Below, piece after piece: positions 10,269 to 18,953 of a DNA stretch of 18,953 bases. The notes under the pieces are model-generated. The model was not told where the DNA came from and ran no database searches. It worked only from the letters and a program-made list of their open reading frames with translations. This DNA comes from Paramecium sonneborni (Eukaryota > Ciliophora > Oligohymenophorea > Peniculida > Parameciidae): the NCBI GenBank assembly GCA_905182985.1, contig CAJJDN010000204.1, forward strand, positions 1 through 18,953, read 5' to 3'. The position numbers and the translations under genes were made by a program. Position 1 is the stretch's first letter; each line of letters opens with the position of its first letter.

Positions 10269-10928
10269 ATGACACAATTTAGAGCAAATAAAGAATGTAA
10301 TCTAGAAATATCAACTAAAGTTAATTCTAAAGAGATATATTCCCTAATGTTAATTCAAACCATCAAAAGAGCACTAAAAAGCTAGCGTAATAATTAGGCA
10401 TTCAATTTTCCAAGAATTAAGCAAAAGTGGATGGGCAAAACAACTGAACACTCACTCACAATTAAGCAGAAAAAGATGAACATATAAAAATTGAACACAT
10501 ACATAATAACTGAACAAAACAAGTCCAACACAAAAAAAATAAACATTCATATATCAACGGAATATAAAAATACTACAAACAATTGGCCATTCATCCATCA
10601 AAAGAAAAAACAGAACAATATTAAAAAAAATTCGACTTAAACTCAGCAATCAATCGATGATATAGATAATAGATGTGCACAGCAATTTGCACCGACATCC
10701 TCTTAAAGTGAAAAAAAGCTTGTACAAAAAGAAAATTTTCAAGTTGAGGTCAAAATAGAGCAACAACAATCTAGTGATAAATTTTTCTGTACATTATGCC
10801 AAACTCATCTTACTACAATGCAAAGCTGTTATCTGTTAGAGCCTACCTTACGACAAAAAATTTCATCAGTCTCGTAATCCCTTAAAATTGACATCATATA
10901 CATTGCTTTTTTTGAACCCGTTATTTGA
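10269..10928 (+). CDS. Candidate Gln/Asn/Lys-rich hypothetical protein, 219 codons
   Basis: ATG 10269 opens a frame that stays free of TGA to 10926-10928, while about ten TGAs fall in the other two plus-strand frames over the same stretch; this supports coding. Glutamine is encoded by a mix of CAA, CAG, TAA and TAG. The product begins MTQFRANKECNLEIS, has no signal peptide or membrane span, is basic and rich in Gln, Asn, Lys and Thr, and has a small Cys cluster (FFCTLCQT...QSCYLLE) near residues 174-191 that could bind a metal. No family is recognised. It lies in the same frame as the second giant gene and ends about 170 nt before it. It could also be a gene fragment. Confidence 0.45.
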
Positions 10929-11099
10929 CCAAACCCTATCAAGATGTCAAGTGCTCAGATAATTCAGACAAACCATAATACTTAATTCATATCATATATA
11001 ATATCAAACCTATTGAAACATCTTCATCAAATTCGCAAAACAAATGATATTAAACTTAAATCTCCCCTAGATTTTGATAACAAATCAATATTATTATTT
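10929..11099. other. Short intergenic region before the second giant gene
   Basis: About 170 nt of AT-rich sequence, a normal length for a Paramecium promoter region. The frame of the giant gene is open here back to an ATG at 10944, so a longer N-terminus is formally possible. The ATG at 11100 is preferred because it directly gives a signal peptide. Confidence 0.45.
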
Positions 11100-14000
11100 A
11101 TGTATTTGATAAAGATCATGATCATTATTATCCTTTATGTTATTCTGATTGTAGCATAAAGTGATTATGAAGACTAACTTCTAGATTTAAAAACTCAAAA
11201 ATAAGAATAACGTTTTGAAATTGACATTCAGATTAAATTGGCATTTTGGAGCTTTTGCATTCCAACTTAATAAATTAGTTAATATTCAATAGTAAGAAGG
11301 TAACAGCTTTTTCATATTAAAAATCTTGACAATTAAAAGCTTATAATAGCTATGTATGTAAACATAGACCTTTACTAAGAGACAGTTAGTCATAACTTCT
11401 ATTTGTAAGGGATGTTTGAAGGATAAGAAGGGGAAGAAGAAGAAGAAGAAGGTGGATAAGAAGAAGAATGGAAAGAATAGTAAGAATAGCAATAATATGA
11501 TCCTTTATAATATGAAGGAACTTGGATACTGACGATGATAATAATTAAAAAGAAAGAAATTTAAATCTAAACTTTAAATAGTAATGTCATTAATTTATTC
11601 GAAACATACGAGGAATTGTCTAATATATTATTTATTCTTGGTGATTCTGATCTAAAAGTAATTAATAGTCATTTATTTTAGATTTTAGATATTAAGTTAG
11701 AAAAGTTTTTAGGTAGAATCTCTAAGTTAATTATGATTGAACAAAACTACAATTATGATGATTATTTTAATAACTACAAAATTCCTCCATAAGTAGAAGA
11801 AGAATAAATATTTGAATTAGTTCCAGGTATTTAAATCTTTGATGGTTAAACCTAGCTTAAAATGGAATTTGATTAAGTAGGTAAGAATTTTTGTATATCT
11901 GGATGGGTAAAATATGACCCAAAGGAGTCAGATTCTTGGTTTACATATTTATTACTTAGATTGACTACTTTTAAAAGTTACACTAGTGAAACTAGAGTTG
12001 GAGATGAGATTGTCTTGATAAAGGTTGACTTTGATTTTGAGAATACACACAATTATACATTTATATCTTATCACTATGCTACTCCTTTACTCTAATACAT
12101 TAACAATTATGATAGTGGATGGGAAATAATGATTTTCGATTTAGAAGTTTTAACTAATTGGCATTTTGTTACATTTGAATACTCAAATAGTTGGACTATT
12201 AAATCAAAATGTCAAATATCATACCTTGAAGGTTCAGAGATAATAAGAAGAGAATTATATTTGGGAGATGAATAGTATAACAATTTATTCATCAATACAA
12301 AATATTATGCAATCATAGGGAGTGATAATGCAGAATATTTCTAAAAATTAAAGGGTTAAATTTCTAATCTTATAATACAGTATAATTATGAAAATCCAAA
12401 AGAATATATTTAAATATGTCATTACAGTTGCTTATTATGTAGTGGTCCCTCCTCTTATGATTGCAGATCTTGTCCTGTAAATCAAAATAGAATATACCTA
12501 AAAGATTCAAATTAATGTCCCTGTTAATATGGTTATTTTGAGAAAAATTAAATATGCAAATCAATAACAGATTTTAGTCCTACCTTGATTCTCAAAAATA
12601 TTGAATTCAACTCAAATGAAATAATATGTCCTTTTGGATATTTTATGTTACCTGAATACGAAAGCTGCATTAAATGGTATTATATCTTTTAAACATATTA
12701 GCCCATAAGATTATATAAGAGGTTTTGATCTTGTTTGTGCAGAATGTTTATTATACCCTACCAAATGGTATTAAAAATTAATTTGTTAATCTGACTATTA
12801 TATTCTAATGAAATCAGAAAATTAATTCACTTATATAAAAAAAGAAAGAATCCCTGATGATTATGAGTTATTTTTTATTGACGATAACCTTGAATTATAA
12901 TATATTGAAGGAGCACAAAAATATTGCACTCCTGGTGATTTAGAATGCTTTGAGTTTAATCCTAATTCTCTTGTTTCTAAATAGATTTACGTGAAATGTA
13001 ATTCAAATTATTTCATTGAATATTATCTATGTTAGTGTTTACCTCTTCAAAAAGGATGTTTATCAGGTAGTTTAGATGGTTGTTATTAATGCAAGGATGG
13101 ATATAATTAGATTAGGATAGAAAATGGTTATAGTTATTGCGAAGAGATTATCAGCAATAATTGTGACTAAGGATATACTTTTTCTAGTGATTTAGACAAA
13201 TGTATTAAATGTGGAAACAATTGTGAAATCTGTTAATATTAATACAATTAGTTTGATTAAGGATTTCCTAGATGTTTAAGATGTGTACATCATTAAAAAT
13301 ATTATATTTCTATAAACTTTACAGATTGTTTAGAAAATCTAATTGCAAACTGTCTTTATGCATTTGAAGCTACTTAAGATTATAAAATAAATTCTTTTGA
13401 ATTTGATATTAATATCAACGATGAACTTGCAACCATAACAGGATGTGCTAGGTGTAAAGATGGATTCTTCTATGATGATTAAACTCAAATATGTAGAAAA
13501 CTTACAGATAAAGAATGCTTTTATGGCTATTAACTTGATAATCAAATGTATTGTCTCTATGGAATTAAAACTGAGACTAATAATCCTTATTCATTCCAAT
13601 AAGGATGTGAGGAATTAAAGTAGAAATGTTAAATATGTTTGATTGGTTCAATAGTTGAAGAATATGAAACTTTTTTTTGTATTATTTGCGAAGAAGGATA
13701 TTATTCTGAAAAATAGACTGGTTAATGTGTACCTTGTCCCTTAGAATATTAATGCAAAGTTTGTGAATAACGACATAATTTAGCAAAAGATAATTGGAAA
13801 ACTGAAATTTTAGCTTTCTATAGATTATTTGTTGATGGTTTTTAATAAGCTCACCCTTTTATGTAATTTGGAACTACTTAAAATTCAGAAGATTATGAAA
13901 TAATTTGTTTGAGTTGTTTAGAAGGATATTAATTGAATAATGGTTTGTGCATAAAAGTTTGCCCATCTAATTGTTTAGAGTGTATTATTGTTAATAATGA

Positions 14001-17000
14001 AAATGTTTGTATTGAATGTCCTTAAACTCTCAATGGCAAAAGTTTATCCTTATAATAAGGAGATTGTATTCTTTGTCCTTCTAATTGTGAATTATGTCGG
14101 GAAAGAGAATTATCAGAAATTTATGAAATTAATCCTCTCTTTAATATTTTGAACTAAGATTTTTCTTATTTTTCAAACTAATGTATAGGGTTTCATTTAT
14201 GTTATGATAAATTGGGTTTCAATTATAATTATTGTTATCAAATGTATTAAAAATAATTAATTGAGATCAATTTAAATTTAGCCTGTAAAGGATATGATGA
14301 TTAATTAATACCAATAAGAATTTAATAGGTATTTATTTATATAAATATCTATTTTAGTTTCAAACCAAAGACTTCTATTTATTCTTAAATTTATTTTAAA
14401 TCTAGAGTATTGTAATCAAAATTGAATCTAAGAAATAATAAAGTTGCAGGTTTTTTGAAGAGTATACTTTTTCATAAGTTTACAGCTAAAATGTATTTTC
14501 AATTATGTAATTATTCATTAATATTTTCAGTGATGTTTAATTGGAAATTTATGGAAATGAGATTACATTTTTCTGGTCTGGGAATATTCAATTAAATAAC
14601 TTTAAAAAAATTCATATTGAAGGAATAAAATTAATAACAACATAGTTTTAAATAAATTCAATTTTTGAGCAAACAATAGAATTGGTTAATTTTCATTATT
14701 CATTTGGATCCATTGTTGGATTTGAAAATTTTATTACGATTAACAATGCTACAAATATCTAAATAGATAATTTCATTGTTTTATTCAACTAAGAAACAAA
14801 CTCTCCTATAAGTAAAACTTTGATTGAATTTGGTTACACTAAGTCACTCTAAATAATTAAAATCTCCAACTTTGAAATTTAAATAAAGGAAATGAAAAAT
14901 GATTTCTTTCGGTTTAATTTAAAACAGAATGACTAGGTAGAATTATCTAATATAAACATATTTGCCTCTGGATTCTTTTAATCATTTTTAGATATAAAAA
15001 ATGGAAATTTAATAATTAATAAAATGTAAATTGTCTAGAACAAAATAGAAAATTCAAATTTCATCTCAACTGATGGGCTTAGTAAATTTATAGCAAAATC
15101 AATTTTAATTAAGTAAAATTAGATTTATAACGCTACCATATTGACACTTACAAATAACATAAATATTTCTTAATTAGAAATCACATCAAATGTTTTATAA
15201 AATTAATCAGTTTTAATAAGTAATAAAAATAACAGTATCAACTTATTTCAAATTTAATAAATTTCTTTTAATTTAAATACTTATGAATATGGTTCAAGAT
15301 TTATTATATTTAACAACAATAATAATTAGAAATTAAATTAGGATTTAATAATAAAAAATATCAGTTTAATTGGTAATCAAATTAATGATATTGAAAAATT
15401 TTAATTCGATAAAACGTTGATTGTTTTCGAATTTATTAATATATAGATTTTTCTCTTAGAAATTTAAAGATTGAATGGAAATAGTGAATTTAAGTTTGTA
15501 GGAGTCCAAAATTTAATTTTGAATAAAACAACAATTTAAAAATATTCTAATTATTAAGAACAGAAATTATTTGTAATTTTTGAGTGTGCGCAAATAAAAG
15601 GTCTTCATTAAACCTCAATTTTAATAGAAAATACTTTGAATATTGAGCTTATAAATCTTAGAATTTTTCATATTGATTTAATGGATTATCCAATCATTAA
15701 TATTTATTAAAATAAGTAAGAATCATAATTTATTTAACTTTTGAAATTATCTAAGCTGAATTTTTATAACAATTTTCTGGTTACATCAGGTAAGTAGACA
15801 GCAACTGGGATAATATACTTAATGTCATAAAATATATAAATATCTGATTCATTGTTTGAAAAGAATTTGTTACATTAATACTAAGAAAATTAATTGTTTA
15901 TTTCAAGTTTACTTTTTAATCTAGATTGCTCATTATGTACAATTCATTTTAGGGACTTAATTTTGGAATCTAATCTAGTTACAAATTCTTCAAGTAATAT
16001 TATGTTTATAAAAGCAAAGACTATTGAATTTGAAAATTTGGTTTTCAAAAACAATTGCATTTTTGATTATTAGATATTACAACCTTTTTTAGTATTCAAT
16101 TTTGAATTGGAATAAAACTTGACATATGATATAATCACACAAATGATTTAAATTAAAGTTACTTCAGGTAATGCAAAGTTAATTGGTGAGCAAATTAAAA
16201 TGAAGAATATCTCAATAACAAATTGGTCAGGCTTCGGATTTTATATAAAAATGGAAAATGAAGCCATATTTTTAATTGAGAATGCAAATTTCAGTAATTC
16301 TAATTCTAATACTAATAATGGTGGAATCTTATTTATTGACTCCTCTTAGGCCACATCTTTAATTATAACAGCAAATTTTGTGACTATGATAAATATAAAA
16401 AATAACAACAAAGGTGGATTTATATATTCATTATTTGGCAAAGGAGTTACAAAAATATATCTAGAAAATCTTTTTGTTTAAAATGTATATTCGTTGATAG
16501 GTTCATTATTTTATGGAGAATTTGAAACTTTAGATATTTATTCCTCTTTCACACTAAATAATTTAAAAATGATTAATACAATTTCAGAATAATTATAGTT
16601 TCTAAACACTTTTAAGAATCTTAATGATGACTAATAATCAGCAATCGTTTAACTAGGATCAAGATCACTGTTTTGGATATTAAATTTTAAAATCATTATT
16701 TTAGAAAATCTAGAAATCACCTAATTATTATATGAATCTGTATTAACACTAAAAGCAGCAAAATTCATAACAATTAAAAATATAAAAATAATTCAATCCT
16801 ACTTTTTGAATCATGCTATTTATATAGATTAAATGAGAAGTGGTTCGAAATTGTAATTTTCAAATATTTCAATATCTAATATTACCATTAGTAATGATAT
16901 AAATTCACCTATTTAATGCTTAAAAGATCAATCTAATATTGAAAATCAGATCAAATATAAGTGTAGTCAATAATAGAGTGCTCAATAAAATTTAGTTTAT

Positions 17001-18953
17001 TTCAACAATGATACTACAGAGCAGGGATATTGTGTTTTAAAAGCAATAAATAATTTAAAGGCTCCTTCTCAAATAAATCTTTTTATGAAAAACATTCAAC
17101 AAACTGCAATTAGATTATCTTAAATAAAAATTTAAAATACTAATTCTAAACTTGGAGGATTACTTGCTTTTTATTATATGGATTCTTTTATTGATACCTC
17201 TATAGATTCTTTATTGATTTATTAAAATTTTTGTGGAAATTTGGGTTGTTTAATTTTTGAAAATTCTAATAATTATCGAATACTTTAGAGTAAAGAAGAT
17301 TTTCTTTTAAAATAGGTTTATGATCTGAAGTTAGTAAATTATATATGTATGTATAATTTTGGAAATGAAGGTACATGTTTATTTATTTCAAATTTGAGCA
17401 CTTTAATAAACTCATCAGTATTTAAACACAATGAAGCTAGAATTTAAGGTGGTTCGATTACAATCATAGGGAATTAGAAATTCGTTTTAATTGAATCAAT
17501 CATTATAAATAATACTGCAAATTTTGGAGGAGGATTGTCTATTAATCTATAAAAAACAAATCAATTTTATTCATTCAAGAATGTTATAGATTAAAACATT
17601 GCTAAACTATTTGGAAATAATTATGCTTAAATTCCATCCTAATTAACAATATCTTTAGACACAATTACAGGATTAGACAAAGTTTAAATTATTAAAAAAA
17701 AAAATTTGCTAATTGAGTAGATTGCAATAAAACCATATAAACTATTTAAAGATACATATTCTGATATTCTTTATGTTCCAAATGGATAGTCATTATCTTA
17801 ATATGAGTATTTTGATTGGACCTAACTGAAATATTTTAAATATAATATGCATTTTAGGATCAAAGCATTAGATAAATATAATGTTTCATAAAAAAACTTA
17901 TATAATTCAACTTGTGATATAACTGGTAGAATAATTGATACAAATAATGAAAATAAATTTACATCAAATTTCACGAATATTCAAAAAGTTGTTTTTAATA
18001 GTTCTGACTACAATTTAGATGATTTAGTTGTCTTTTTAGATGATTAATTAAACTTGACATTATAACTCCAATTTAATTGTACTTCTGTTTCTATTCCAAT
18101 TTATAATGATAATTTAGAAATAACTGAATATCACAATAATTATTTTCTTCGTATAAATTTGAAGACTTTGCCTTGTCAATTTGGAGAAATAAAGAATTAA
18201 ACAACAGGTATTTGTATCATTTGTAATGCCACTTAAGGATATTATTCTCTTATAATTAACTCTAATAAATGCACTATTATGGATGAATCAAAAGTGGATG
18301 AAGTTACTTCTGCATAATTGAAAATAAAATAAGGATTTTGGAGACCTTATTTTAATACTGATAATATTTAAGAGTGTATTAACTTAATTGAAAATTGTCA
18401 TGGAGGATGGAAAGTGGGTGATACATCATGTTTTTTAGGTCATATAGGAGCTTTGTGTGAAGAATGTGATCTATATAATTTACGAGGAGAAGGACATTAC
18501 TCAATCAGTAATAAATATTAATGTGGACCTTGTACTGATTAAGAATTAAATGCTATTTTAATTATTCTTATTAGCATTTGGTAAAAATTTTAAGTATTTT
18601 TTAGGACAATAATTTCTGTATTGATATCAGTTAGAAGTACAGTTACTTTAATTTAAGATATGGCTAATAAAATATCAATTTCAAAATTTAGTTTTCTAGC
18701 TTCAATATAAGATTCTCAAGCAGGAATTTTAATTAAGATGTTAACTAATCATCTACAAGTAGTTTCCACAATTACCACTTTTAAATTTTAATTACCTGAA
18801 TAATTAAATAATGCAGTAAACTCTTCAGCAAATCCTATACAAAAAATGGCATATTCTCTTGATTGCTTTTTAATTGTCATGTTTTCTTTTGATATTCATT
18901 ATTCAAGAATGATATGGTAATTAATTTTACCTTTAATTTATATCACTTTATTT
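11100..18953 (+). CDS. Giant Cys-rich / beta-helix-like surface protein, 3' end outside window
   Basis: With TAA/TAG as Gln, the frame is open for 2600 codons through two micro-introns and runs off the right edge. The start gives a signal peptide (MYLIKIMIIIILYVILIVAQ); ATG 11118 is an alternative. An acidic EGEEEEEEGG-type run lies near residues 108-130. A concanavalin/laminin-G-like domain follows at about 240-420 (DGQTQLKMEF, FCISGWVKYD, NWHFVTFEYS). Cys-rich growth-factor-receptor-like blocks span about 440-1010 (SCLLCSG, SNCLECI, SNCELC). Residues about 1070-2340 are Asn/Ile/Ser-rich with recurring short strands (NISIxNxS, NIKNNNKGGF, NNTANFGGG), like a parallel beta-helix. A final Cys block (CHGGWKVGD...CFLGHIGALCEECD...CGPC) leads into hydrophobic segments near 2465-2490 and at the very end. 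Likely a large membrane-anchored adhesion or sensory protein; ligand unknown. Confidence 0.82.
12677..12701 (+). other. Intron 1 of the second giant gene (25 nt)
   Basis: It begins GTATTA and ends ATTAG. Splicing completes a Cys codon (TG|C) and joins CIKW... context to PQDYIRGFDLVCAEC. Without removal the frame ends at TGA 12726-12728. Confidence 0.84.
14329..14357 (+). other. Intron 2 of the second giant gene (29 nt)
   Basis: It begins GTATTT and ends TTTAG, phase 0, lying between ...RIQQ and FQTKDFY. Unspliced reading would meet TGA at about 14831. It sits near the border between the Cys-rich part and the beta-helix-like part. Confidence 0.82.

Noticed and set aside
11286..11492. Minus-strand ORF rich in Phe and Leu
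   Set aside because: It is the antisense of the Glu/Gln-rich purine run in the second giant gene; the apparent hydrophobic peptide follows from that.
12370..13545. Two minus-strand ORFs of 64 and 68 codons
   Set aside because: Both are shadows of the Cys-rich exon of the second giant gene, whose plus-strand frame shows clear Cys pair spacing.
1..18953. tRNA, rRNA, CRISPR or bacterial operon features
   Set aside because: No cloverleaf, rRNA core sequence, regular spacer array or ribosome-binding sites were seen, and introns plus the ciliate code argue against a prokaryotic source.

Overview
The window reads as ciliate macronuclear DNA, most likely Paramecium. Only TGA behaves as a stop: TAA and TAG occur hundreds of times inside two very long open frames at places that suit glutamine. 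The frames are interrupted only by tiny GTA...TAG introns of 22-29 nt. The left end carries short runs of CCCCAA and CCCAAA, the mixed telomeric unit known from Paramecium. Base composition is very AT-rich. A standard-code gene finder sees only scraps here, because each real gene is cut up at every TAA/TAG glutamine codon.

Layout. 1-394: A/T-rich flank with a CGCCAA tandem repeat and interstitial or degenerate telomere-like repeats. 395-7489 (+): a complete five-exon gene for a 2332-residue secreted/membrane protein. It has a signal peptide, beta-rich domains alternating with Cys-rich (growth-factor-receptor-like) blocks, twelve CGDG...EQCDDGN...DGC repeats (DUF4215 / Myxococcus Cys-rich type) and about seven membrane spans at the C-terminus. 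7490-11099: an unusually long spacer for a genome known for short intergenic distances. It holds a candidate two-exon minus-strand gene (7807-8614), a broken copy of part of the right-hand giant gene (about 8791-9120), a possible decayed protein-kinase gene (about 9420-9830), a T-rich tract, and a candidate 219-codon Gln/Asn/Lys-rich plus-strand gene (10269-10928). 11100-18953 (+): the first 2600 codons of a second giant gene, open at the right edge. It has a signal peptide, an acidic run, a concanavalin/laminin-G-like domain, a Cys-rich region, about 1270 residues of Asn/Ile-rich sequence resembling a beta-helix, a C-terminal Cys knot-like block and the start of a membrane domain.

Both giants look like large cell-surface receptors or adhesion proteins with Cys-rich ectodomains anchored by C-terminal membrane segments. 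No shared pathway can be read from the sequence. The telomere-like repeats, gene relics and duplicated giant surface-protein gene together suggest a subtelomeric, rapidly turning-over region. All domain names come from reading motifs by eye and were not confirmed by profile search.
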